DNA of 64,000 nucleotides, from the NCBI RefSeq assembly GCF_003053845.1, contig NZ_QAYG01000004.1, forward strand, positions 1 through 64,000. The letters run 5' to 3'. Below are positions 36,963-44,812 of this stretch, one piece after another (position 1 is the stretch's first letter; every line of letters begins with the position of its first letter). The notes beneath the pieces were generated by a model, which was given only the letters and a program-made list of their open reading frames with translations, did not search any database and was not told the DNA's origin. Source of the stretch: Breoghania corrubedonensis. Lineage in GTDB: Bacteria > Pseudomonadota > Alphaproteobacteria > Rhizobiales > Stappiaceae. Position numbers and translations under genes: made by a program.

Positions 36963-37210
36963 AACACTGAGTCACTGGCGAAGGAAGAGTTTGAGCAGAT
37001 GTCCAAGGGATGCCCTGCAAGGGCATACCAACACCGCTCTGATCACGAGATCACACACCCCAGGGAGGGGCAGACGAGATAGGTAACTTCCCAAGTACGC
37101 CGCATAACCGCGTGCCTGCGTTACCCCTGATCACTAAGTCACACACTCCCGAAGGAGCAGTACAAACGTCCGCCTACAGATAGCGAGACATCACACGACC
37201 CGAAGGCCTC
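36963..37210 (-). repeat. Four-copy hairpin-plus-GUGUGA leader repeats
   Basis: Copies at 37189-37210, 37127-37160, 37039-37073 and (weak) 36963-36989. On minus the two best copies read CTGCTCC-TTCG-GGAGTGTG then TGACTTAGTGATCAG, and CTGCCCC-TCCC-TGGGGTG then TGTGATCTCGTGATCAG. A short C/G stem is thus followed by GUGUGUGA and UGAUCAG. Two copies have a C(UUCG)G tetraloop when read on minus, which points to the mad transcript as the functional RNA. One copy has TAG-N4-CAG. Confidence 0.7.
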
Positions 37211-37319
37211 ATTGAGCGCTTTTGGGGCGAAGCCCTCTCAAGCCGTCTCAACTTAAGTCGTATATCTCACCAAGCGGCTGCAAAGTCCAGAGGCACGTTC
37301 AGAGATTGATTGCGGCAAA

Positions 37320-37344
37320 GTGGCATAATTGTGATTATTGCCAC
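37320..37344. promoter_or_regulatory. Near-perfect palindrome, possible operator
   Basis: Arms GTGGCATAAT and ATTATTGCCAC differ by one inserted base across a TGTG centre. It lies beside the AT-rich probable promoter. It may bind a dimeric transcription factor; no such regulator gene is in this window. Confidence 0.45.
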
Positions 37345-37515
37345 GAAAAGCCATTTTCTAATTTAAATTCAATTATTTAATATCAACGACCGAGGCATTT
37401 ACCGCTGAAAAGTGGACGTTTTTGCGACCAATTCACCCCTTACGGCAGGTTCGCCCATCGTTACGACATGCGCAAAATGCAGGCAAAGCACATAATACAC
37501 CCGTAAATATGACTA

Positions 37516-37550
37516 GGGCGGCCATCCGAGTTCTCCTCGGATGGCCGCCC
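37516..37550 (-). terminator. 15-bp hairpin after the HutP-like gene
   Basis: Perfect 15-bp arms (GGGCGGCCATCCGAG / CTCGGATGGCCGCCC) with a 5-nt loop, 37 bases past the hutP-like stop. Very stable, but the minus strand continues TAGTCATATTT rather than a run of U. On plus the T-rich run begins several bases away. It could be an attenuator between the regulator gene and the mad genes. Confidence 0.55.
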
Positions 37551-37576
37551 GCGATCTTCTTTTATGATGAATGAAA

Positions 37577-37596
37577 GCACCTCATTTTAGAGGTGC
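37577..37596 (-). terminator. Hairpin overlapping the HutP-like stop codon
   Basis: 7-bp stem (GCACCTC / GAGGTGC, loop TAAAAT on minus) followed by TTTCATTC. It overlaps the stop codon of the HutP-like gene. A weak terminator or a first attenuator element. Confidence 0.4.
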
Positions 37597-38003
37597 ATCA
37601 CACCGAATCCCATCCGCTCATGGTTAGTCTCGGGGTGAAAGGCGGATTCGCCATGAGCCGCGATAACAAGCCAGCGTCCGTCCGAAACGATTGCAACCTT
37701 CAGTTTAAGGCTCGATTCGGCGGCAACATCGGAACTCACCCCCTTGAGACACTCCAGGCCCGCGTGAATGACCGCGTGAATCTCATTGTGATGGTGGTGA
37801 ATGATGTGGCTCTGCAAGGCGCAGGCTACCAGCGACTTGACGAACGTCTTCGTCACGTCGGTGCGCACGCCGCTGACAAATGTTATGCCCAGTTTCAGAC
37901 GGGTATTGGCAGCCACGTACTGCTTGAAAGTCTCTTCTTCCTCGCGCGAACTGATCGCCGCGATGATCGCCACTTTACCCAAGCGGTCGGGATTGATGTC
38001 CAT
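37587..38003 (-). CDS. HutP-family RNA-binding antiterminator-like regulator
   Basis: A 138-residue protein from the ATG at 38003 (the frame opens to a GTG at 38054 whose GGAGGT is too close). The sequence follows HutP of Bacillus: LGKVAIIAAISSREEE at the start, SGVRTDVTKTFVKSLVACAL, NEIHAVIHAGLECLKGVSS with H76 and H80, WLVIAAHGES, and NHERMGFGVMHL with H128. These three histidines correspond to the HutP metal ligands. HutP binds NAG-containing RNA with histidine and Mg2+ and prevents termination. Here the gene lies directly upstream of a malonate decarboxylase operon with a long structured leader, so the ligand may be malonate-related. Homology is by reading, not by a search. Confidence 0.82.
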   Translation of the reverse strand: MDINPDRLGKVAIIAAISSREEEETFKQYVAANTRLKLGITFVSGVRTDVTKTFVKSLVACALQSHIIHHHHNEIHAVIHAGLECLKGVSSDVAAESSLKLKVAIVSDGRWLVIAAHGESAFHPETNHERMGFGVMHL

Positions 38004-38412
38004 TCGAGGCGCCTTTTGTCCACGACAGATGAATTCCTCCCGCAGCGGCCCCACACCTCCGCGCGAGATGCCCGGTCAAACATCCCATCTCCAAGGCGCG
38101 CGACAGGGCTGCGGCCAAGCGATCACTCGATAGCGTCTTCAAATCGACCAGTAAACCCCAAAGTACCGATACGCTGGCCATACCGGCCTGCCACCGCCGC
38201 CGTGATCGTGCCCTTGACACTCACAGCCGGGACCATCAATCGCCACGGCCTATTGTGAAATCGTTTTGCGGCCCCGGCGTGGCTGATTGAAAGTCCGCTC
38301 TTTGTAATCAGCCCTCGCCGGCCGCACACCGTTCGGCGCGGAGCCAAATGCAAGCCCGGCGCGCTCGCCCGAGCAGCCAGCGCACCCTTGCGAGGGAACG
38401 GCGCGCTATCCT
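38004..38412. other. Intergenic region upstream of the HutP-like gene
   Basis: About 400 bases to the EAL gene. It must carry the regulator's promoter. Small open frames here have no recognisable product. I see nothing else. Confidence 0.4.
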
Positions 38413-40101
38413 TCAGCTGTTTGCCGCTTCGTCAAACGCTTCATCTTCAGCACCGCCCTCGCCTTCCATGGCAATATCGAGCTCGCGCTCAGCGTCGGTT
38501 TCGAAGGCCTCACCGGAGGTCAGTGCTTCGGCCAGCTGAACATAAAGGTGCCCCGGCAAGGGAGGCGCGAAGATATACCCCTGGGCAGAAGTGACCCCGA
38601 GTTCACGCAGACGGCCGATCTGTTCCATCGTCTCCACCCCTTCCGCGATGATGCCCATGCCCAGGTTTCCTGCCAGTTCCACAAGCATGTCGACAATTGG
38701 GGCGGAACTGGCGTCAGATCCGAGCGCATCAACGAACATCTTGTCGATCTTGATGATATCGATGCCGAGTTTCTGCAGGTAGGCGAGACCGCCATGACCG
38801 GTGCCGGCGTCGTCCAGCGCGACACGAATTCCGAGCGACTGCATTTCGGCGATGATCTTGCGCGCCACGTTCATGTCGCGAAGCGGCTGCCGTTCAGTCA
38901 CCTCCAGAACGATCTGGCTGTAGGCGATAGGGGAGTTCCCGTAGATCTCGATCAAATCCTCGATGATCCTGCGATCCTCGAAATGACCGGCAAACAGATT
39001 GACGGAGAGCTTCAGGTCAGGATTCGCCTGATAAAGAGCCCCGACCTCCAAAATCGTCGTGCGCATGATCTGACGGGTCATCTCGAAGATGTGCCCCGAA
39101 GTTTCCGCGTACTGCATGAACTGTCCGGGTGACACGATCGTCCCGTCGGCACGCCTCCAGCGGATCAGCACCTCGCAGCCTCGCAAGCCCCCCGTCTCGA
39201 TGTCCATCACCGGCTGATAGTAAGGAATGAACTCACCCTTGCGAATCGCCGCGACAAATTCATCGTCCGCGTCCTGATCGGGCCGCCACGACAACCAGAA
39301 TGCGATCATGATGAACAAGATGGCGAAGGCGCCGGTCGCGACCGCAGTCAGAACCTTAAGATCAGACACCAGCGCATAGGCTGCGGCCCGGGGTGCGACG
39401 ATGGTCGCTTGCAACGGATAACGCTTGGAACGCACATACTCGACGATCATCGCATCCGCGTTCGCGCCTTGCGACGCCTCGGAACGGCTGTCCTCGCCGA
39501 CCGTCAGCCAACGGATATCCTGCGCGAGACGCACTTCCACCCGGCGAGAAGACCGCAGATATTCCGGCCCAGCATCAAGCGAAACGGCGGGAGCGGAAAT
39601 CTCGGCGACGAGACGAACGCCATTACCGACATGCCAGCTCACCACGGCCAGATGCACGCCCTCGTAGGACTTGTCGAGCAGCCCCAGCCCCACCATCGCG
39701 GAATCCTCGCGATAAGCGGGCATTATCGCTTCGCCGGAGCGCTCACGAACGGGCGTCGAGCACATCGGAACACCCTTGGCATCCACAACATCGATCGCCT
39801 GTACAAAGGCATGTTCCCGCATCACCTCGCCAAAGGCCAGGCGGTCTCGCGGCAGACAGGTCACATGGCCAGCACCGGCGAGCGTCTGAAGCGCCGTGAC
39901 ACCATCCGAGAGTGCGGCTTCTGCGCGGTTGACATAACGCTCCGCTGCAGCGCGCAATTCCGTATGCGCGCGCGAAACCGCATAGTGGTCGAGACTGAAC
40001 TTCGCCACCGCCAAAGGTGCAACCGCCAGCAAGACCGCCAGAAAGAGAGCCCTGAAAAAGGTTTTGTATCGTCGAGACAAGCGTGCTGATCCGGAACGCA
40101 T
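38413..40101 (-). CDS. CSS-motif EAL-domain c-di-GMP phosphodiesterase
   Basis: A 562-residue membrane protein. A helix near residues 16-33, a periplasmic CSS domain with cysteines in HVTCLPRD and VPMCSTPV, a second helix around ALVSDLKVLTAVATGAFAILFIMIAFWL, then a cytoplasmic EAL domain. Catalytic features are kept: EVLIRW (for EALLRW), LSVNLFAGHF, VLEVTERQP, LDDAGTGHGGLAYL, IIKIDKMFVD and AEGVETMEQ. It should hydrolyse cyclic di-GMP under redox or periplasmic control by the disulfide. Confidence 0.93.
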   Translation of the reverse strand: MRSGSARLSRRYKTFFRALFLAVLLAVAPLAVAKFSLDHYAVSRAHTELRAAAERYVNRAEAALSDGVTALQTLAGAGHVTCLPRDRLAFGEVMREHAFVQAIDVVDAKGVPMCSTPVRERSGEAIMPAYREDSAMVGLGLLDKSYEGVHLAVVSWHVGNGVRLVAEISAPAVSLDAGPEYLRSSRRVEVRLAQDIRWLTVGEDSRSEASQGANADAMIVEYVRSKRYPLQATIVAPRAAAYALVSDLKVLTAVATGAFAILFIMIAFWLSWRPDQDADDEFVAAIRKGEFIPYYQPVMDIETGGLRGCEVLIRWRRADGTIVSPGQFMQYAETSGHIFEMTRQIMRTTILEVGALYQANPDLKLSVNLFAGHFEDRRIIEDLIEIYGNSPIAYSQIVLEVTERQPLRDMNVARKIIAEMQSLGIRVALDDAGTGHGGLAYLQKLGIDIIKIDKMFVDALGSDASSAPIVDMLVELAGNLGMGIIAEGVETMEQIGRLRELGVTSAQGYIFAPPLPGHLYVQLAEALTSGEAFETDAERELDIAMEGEGGAEDEAFDEAANS

Positions 40102-40251
40102 AGGGTGAGCGATCCGTTAATAATGCCCAAGGAGTGTAAACGCCGACTAAATCGCGAGATTTTTACGGGTACGGGTTGCATCGCGAAGCGAAGATGCGAA
40201 AAATCTCGCTCCCTCCATACAAGCCCCGCCCTTGCCTGACAGAGAGGATGC

Positions 40252-41160
40252 ATGGAAGCCCTGTTTATCGGCCAAGCCTATATCGATATCACCTTCATTA
40301 CCGACCAGCTGCCGACGGGTGATGAGAAGACGATTGCCGACGACTATGCGGTTAGTTTCGGCGGAAACGCGGTGACCGCAGCCTTCTGTTGCGCCAAGTT
40401 GGGGTACAAGCCGGACCTGATCTGTTCGCAGGCGAACGATTGGCTTGCCCATATGTTCAACGACATGGCAGGCAAGTACGGTATCGAGATCCACGGCCGC
40501 AAGGTGCGTGAGTCGTCCCTCTCCTTCATCATGCCGAAGGGATCCAAACGCGCTATCGTGCGCTGCCGCGACGACAATTTCCTGCACCCCTACCCCCAAC
40601 TGAACCTCGGCGGCTGCCGCGCCCTGCATCTCGACGGGCACCTTGGCGATGCGGCTCTGCACTACGCCCGGACCTGCCGCGAATCCGGCATCCTCACCTC
40701 TCTGGACGGCGGCGCGGTGCGCGAGAATACCGACGAACTTCTGCGCTATGTCGATGTCGCGATCGTGTCTGAGCGATTCTGCGACCAGATGAGCCTCGAT
40801 GTTCGCCAGACGCTCGCCTACCTTAAAGAACGCGGCTGCCGTATTGGCGGCATTACGATGGGCGAACGCGGGCTCGTTTGGTACGATGAGACAGGGACGA
40901 TGCAGGAAATGCCGTCGCTGGCCGTGCCGGCGGAGAAGATCATCGACACGAACGGGGCCGGCGATGTTTTCCACGGCTCCTACATCTATTCTTATCTGAG
41001 CAAGCCTGGCGCAAGCTGGGCCGACCATTTCCGCTTCTCGCGCGCGGCTTCGGCTCATGCGATTCAACACCTGGGCAATGAGGCCAGTCTCCCCAACCTC
41101 GAGGACGTACACGTCGCCATGGAAACCTTCCCGGAAGCGGCTCCCGCGGAAGTTGTGTAA
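40252..41160 (+). CDS. PfkB-family sugar kinase
   Basis: A 302-residue ribokinase-fold carbohydrate kinase. The N-terminal LFIGQAYIDITFI, the substrate loop VSFGGNAVTAAFCCAKLG, and the C-terminal IIDTNGAGDVFHGSYIYSYL with the GAGD anion hole and catalytic Asp are seen. GAGAGG precedes the ATG. Substrate is not inferable from the neighbours. Confidence 0.92.
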   Translation: MEALFIGQAYIDITFITDQLPTGDEKTIADDYAVSFGGNAVTAAFCCAKLGYKPDLICSQANDWLAHMFNDMAGKYGIEIHGRKVRESSLSFIMPKGSKRAIVRCRDDNFLHPYPQLNLGGCRALHLDGHLGDAALHYARTCRESGILTSLDGGAVRENTDELLRYVDVAIVSERFCDQMSLDVRQTLAYLKERGCRIGGITMGERGLVWYDETGTMQEMPSLAVPAEKIIDTNGAGDVFHGSYIYSYLSKPGASWADHFRFSRAASAHAIQHLGNEASLPNLEDVHVAMETFPEAAPAEVV

Positions 41161-41286
41161 AAGGAAATGTGGCGCATTCGTGCCTCACCTTTGCCGCCCT
41201 TTGACAGCAAAGAGCCGACTTTCGCGTTTTCGTGCTCGACAGAAGGTCGCCACGCCAACGCCCTAAACAGCAGCTTGGAGACCAGA

Positions 41287-42468
41287 ATGGGTACCCGATT
41301 CCTCCCCCGCGCCGGATATGCCGTAATCATCGGTGCGGCACTTGCCATGCCGCAGGCCGCGTTCGCGTATGATCCCACGAACAATCCGGTGGCCGACGCC
41401 GTTCTTGCATCGCTGGAAGCAGGCGGAGCGGAAAACGCGGCCGTCGAGGATGTGGCGGTTTCGGGCGACCAGATCGTTCTGCGCGGCTTGACAGCCGACT
41501 TGAAGAAGGACGGCGAAGAGGGCTCGCTGTCGGCCGCAAGCCTCGCCTTTTCCAATGCTTTCGTAGCGCCTGACGGCAGCGTCAGCGCGGCGGCACTGGC
41601 GGCGACCGACGTGAAGATCGTTCAGGACGAAGACACGATCGAGTTTGCAGCGCTGGCGTTGACCGACATGCGCATGCCCGGCCCTGCGGAGGTTAAGAAC
41701 CCGGTCGAAGCGCTCGATAAGAAGCCTGCTTACAAGATGCTGGAAATCACAGGCATCAGCTTGCAATCGGCAGGCGAAGCTGCCGTGCCCGTGGAACGGA
41801 TCACCAGCACCTTCGATCCGATCGGCACCGACGGCTCGGTTAAGGCAACATTCTCCGTCGAGAAGATTACCCTCAATCCCGAGGCGGTCAAGGATGACGA
41901 CTTCCGTCAAAAAATGAAGACGCTCGGATATGATTCCGTGCAGATCGACATGAAGGCTGAAGGCGAATGGTCCGCCGCTGAAGGACGGGCACAGTTGCAC
42001 GACTTCGAGATTTCGGGTCAGGACATGGGGACCTTTCAACTCTCCGCCACCATCCTGGGCGTGACGCCGGAAGTCATCGAAAAGCTTAAGGCTGCGCAGG
42101 AGGATTTCGGCAAAACGATGGAACTTCTGCAGCAGCTGTCGATCTCCGATCTGCGCGTGCACTTCAAGAATGATTCAGTGGTGGAACGTGTGCTCGACCA
42201 GCAGGCCAAGGACGCCAACACCGACCGCGCCGGCCTCGTGGATCAGCTCTCCTCGTCGCTGCCCGGCATCCTGAGTCTCATGCGCAATCCCGCCTTCCAG
42301 GAGAAGGTGGCGACCGCCGTGACAACGTTCCTGGAGGAACCCGGCACGCTCACCGCGTCCGCCCACCCGGCGCAGCCCGTCCCCGTCGCGCAGATCGTCG
42401 GTGTCGCGATGATCGCCCCTCAGACGATTCCAGATGTCTTGTCCGTGGACGTTACCGCCAATCAGTAA
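41287..42468 (+). CDS. Exported protein of unknown function (paralogue 1)
   Basis: A 393-residue protein with a signal peptide (VIIGAALAMPQAAFA, likely cut before YDP) from the ATG at 41287, which has GGAG eight bases upstream. The body is a repetitive mix of short beta-like segments and Ala-rich helices. The C-terminus ends AQPVPVAQIVGVAMIAPQTIPDVLS, nearly the same as in the next gene. The two are tandem paralogues in one transcript. Confidence 0.8.
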   Translation: MGTRFLPRAGYAVIIGAALAMPQAAFAYDPTNNPVADAVLASLEAGGAENAAVEDVAVSGDQIVLRGLTADLKKDGEEGSLSAASLAFSNAFVAPDGSVSAAALAATDVKIVQDEDTIEFAALALTDMRMPGPAEVKNPVEALDKKPAYKMLEITGISLQSAGEAAVPVERITSTFDPIGTDGSVKATFSVEKITLNPEAVKDDDFRQKMKTLGYDSVQIDMKAEGEWSAAEGRAQLHDFEISGQDMGTFQLSATILGVTPEVIEKLKAAQEDFGKTMELLQQLSISDLRVHFKNDSVVERVLDQQAKDANTDRAGLVDQLSSSLPGILSLMRNPAFQEKVATAVTTFLEEPGTLTASAHPAQPVPVAQIVGVAMIAPQTIPDVLSVDVTANQ

Positions 42469-42526
42469 CGCCCCTTTCCGGGCTTTGAGTCGGACGGAAA
42501 TACTCTTTTCCGACAGGAGTTTATTG

Positions 42527-44668
42527 ATGCACCTTAATATAAGTCGCCTGCAGGCACTCGGGCTTGCGGGATTGCTCATCACCACGAGCCCCGCATTCGC
42601 CGCCCGCCAGGGTCCAGAGATCGTCTCCGGCTGGTTCGAGGAACTGGTCTCTGCCGGCGCCAGCGAAGCCAAGTACGCCAACATCAGCCAGATCGGCGAC
42701 ACGACAACCGTCGACAATGTCGAGATCCGCTTTCCGTTCGACTTCAATTTCGGCAAGGACGGCGCGTTTTCCGGTGCAGTCACCCTCACCTCGTCCAAGC
42801 TCTCTTTCGAGGGGCTGAGCGAGACGGATGACACATACTCCGCCGACGCCATCCGTGCCGCCGACGGAACGACAATCGTCTTCGACACGACAGTGCCCGA
42901 TCCCGAGAGCGCCGTTTCGGGGAATACCGGTGCTCCCACAGAGGCAGAAAAGCCCGGTTCTGAGGACAAGGCACAATCGGATGCCGAGCCCAAGTCCAGC
43001 CCTGACACCAAGGGCGATATCACGATCACGAAGACAGTCCCCGTCCATAACACGAGTATCTATGACGGCCTGGAAATCAGCAACGCCACATGGCAGCGTT
43101 ACAAGGCCCCCGAAATCACGCGCGAGCACAGTTTCAGCGACACGGTGAAATATCTTGCGCATGTCCTTGAAGGTACCAGCGCGGAATCGATTGCGATTGA
43201 TCGGACCGAAAACGACCAGGCTTTGTCTGATGGCTCCGGGAACAAGATCGTCCAGACCGGCACACACTTTTCCGACATGGAAGGCTGGCGCCTCGGTCGT
43301 GAGACGATAGCCAGCTATACGGCGGAACAGCGGCTTCGTCCTCGCGGCGGCAAGGATCAGATCGTCAAGATAGCAATGAACGACATCGACGTCGTTGGCA
43401 TCGATTTCCGCCCCATCCTCCGTGCATTTGATCCGTCACTGTTCGCTACGGCGCAAAGCGATACCGTCATGGAAAAGATGGCAGCGAAGGATGTCTCTTT
43501 CGCAATGCCGTCCGAGGAGGTGTCCGTCACCATCGACGGCATTTCGGCAAAGGGCTTTGGCATTACGCCGAAGAGTGCGGATTTCCTGCCATTGGCCGAC
43601 CGCTTGTTCGCGGGAAAAGAGGACGACCCGGAAACGATCGTCCGCGCCATGTTCAAGCTCTTTAGCGGCTACCGGCTGGCGGGAGCTGCCTTCGACGGCC
43701 TGCAGGTGACGTCGAAGGGCACGCGGGTCGGCCAAATCGACCATTTCGAGGTGAGCGATATTGACGATACAGGCCTCGGCAAGGTGCTTGTGGAAGGCGC
43801 TGGCGCGATCAACCCGACAAATGCCGCGCAATTCGGCATGTCACGGCTGATGCTCGCCAACCTCACCTTTCCAACCCGCGATGCTCTCTTCGCGCTCAAG
43901 GATGCCGCTGCGACCGGGAACGCACCGGCGATCATGAAGGCGATTCCGACGATCGGCCGCGTCGAACTCGATGATCTTGTCGTATCCAGCGCCACCCAGG
44001 CCGGCTCTTTCTCGCTGGACAAGTACCGCTTGCTGCTCGACCGATTTATCGGACCGATCCCCACAGACATCACCAACACGGTAGAGAACCTCGACATCCC
44101 CACCTCCTTCGTGCGCAATCCAATGTCACGCGCGATCGTCGAATCCCTTGGTTTCGATGTCTTGAAGTTGAACCAGAACCTGCGCATTCACTGGAATGCG
44201 GAAACGCAGGATCTGGACCTGGAGCAGGCGCATATCTCGCTTGAAAACGGCGGTTCCGCGACCGTGAAGCTGACGCTTGGCGGCGTGCCGCGCTTCATTT
44301 TCGAAAACCCCAAGCGTGCCCAGGAGGCGATCGCCACGCTGTCGGTGAAGGGCGGCTCGATCCTCATCGAAAATGCCCCGGCGATCACCCGTCTGATCGA
44401 AATGCAGGCAACTCAGGCCAACGTATCGAAAGAGGAGATTCGCGCCGCGACAATCGCGCAGATCCGCGATGTGATGGGACCGCTTGCCGACACTGCCTTC
44501 GCTTCGGACCTGACCAGCGCAGCCGATCGCTTCATGCAGAACCCGAAGCGGCTCGAGATCAACCTGCGGCCTGAAAACCCGGTGCCCGTCGCGCAGCTTC
44601 TCGGCATGGCGGCAACGGCGCCCCAGGCAATCCCCGACCTTCTGAAAGCCGGCGCCAGCGCAGACTGA
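42527..44668 (+). CDS. Exported protein of unknown function (paralogue 2)
   Basis: A 713-residue protein with signal peptide LQALGLAGLLITTSPAFA. AGGAG lies eight bases before the ATG at 42527. An N-terminal region beginning VSGWFEELVSAGASEAKYANI, a polar linker rich in Ser/Glu/Asp (about residues 128-160), two related middle regions and a C-terminal NPVPVAQLLGMAATAPQAIPDLLKAG shared with the upstream gene. Probably periplasmic. No family recognised. Confidence 0.8.
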   Translation: MHLNISRLQALGLAGLLITTSPAFAARQGPEIVSGWFEELVSAGASEAKYANISQIGDTTTVDNVEIRFPFDFNFGKDGAFSGAVTLTSSKLSFEGLSETDDTYSADAIRAADGTTIVFDTTVPDPESAVSGNTGAPTEAEKPGSEDKAQSDAEPKSSPDTKGDITITKTVPVHNTSIYDGLEISNATWQRYKAPEITREHSFSDTVKYLAHVLEGTSAESIAIDRTENDQALSDGSGNKIVQTGTHFSDMEGWRLGRETIASYTAEQRLRPRGGKDQIVKIAMNDIDVVGIDFRPILRAFDPSLFATAQSDTVMEKMAAKDVSFAMPSEEVSVTIDGISAKGFGITPKSADFLPLADRLFAGKEDDPETIVRAMFKLFSGYRLAGAAFDGLQVTSKGTRVGQIDHFEVSDIDDTGLGKVLVEGAGAINPTNAAQFGMSRLMLANLTFPTRDALFALKDAAATGNAPAIMKAIPTIGRVELDDLVVSSATQAGSFSLDKYRLLLDRFIGPIPTDITNTVENLDIPTSFVRNPMSRAIVESLGFDVLKLNQNLRIHWNAETQDLDLEQAHISLENGGSATVKLTLGGVPRFIFENPKRAQEAIATLSVKGGSILIENAPAITRLIEMQATQANVSKEEIRAATIAQIRDVMGPLADTAFASDLTSAADRFMQNPKRLEINLRPENPVPVAQLLGMAATAPQAIPDLLKAGASAD

Positions 44669-44730
44669 AAACGCGCCTCACCAGGCGGAGCCCCGTCGCG
44701 TCGCGCGGCCGCGCCCCATCGCGAAAAACG

Positions 44731-44765
44731 AAAGCCCGCCCCCCTGCAAAGGGGGCGGGCTTTTT
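44731..44765. terminator. Bidirectional terminator between paralogue 2 and rnd
   Basis: GCCCGCCCCC / GGGGGCGGGC stem with a 7-nt loop, flanked by AAA on the left and TTTTT on the right. It ends the plus-strand pair and can serve rnd on minus. Confidence 0.85.
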
Positions 44766-44812
44766 CATCTTTTCGCTGCCGAGATCCGGTTCAAGGGCGG
44801 CGGGACCGTTTT

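Larger units (their letters stand above)
36910..37576 (-). promoter_or_regulatory. Structured leader of the mad operon
   Basis: About 670 bases without a gene between the HutP-like gene and mdcB. In transcription order on minus it holds a 15-bp hairpin (37516-37550), a very AT-rich stretch (37350-37390) that likely carries a promoter, a near-palindrome (37320-37344), four related repeat units (37189-37210, 37127-37160, 37039-37073, 36963-36989) and a hairpin at 37010-37026. This layout suggests RNA-level control. Confidence 0.6.

Noticed and set aside
37320-37344. Possible sigma-54 promoter in the mad leader
   Set aside because: TGGCA and TTGC are present, but the GG to GC distance is about 17 bases rather than the 10 needed.
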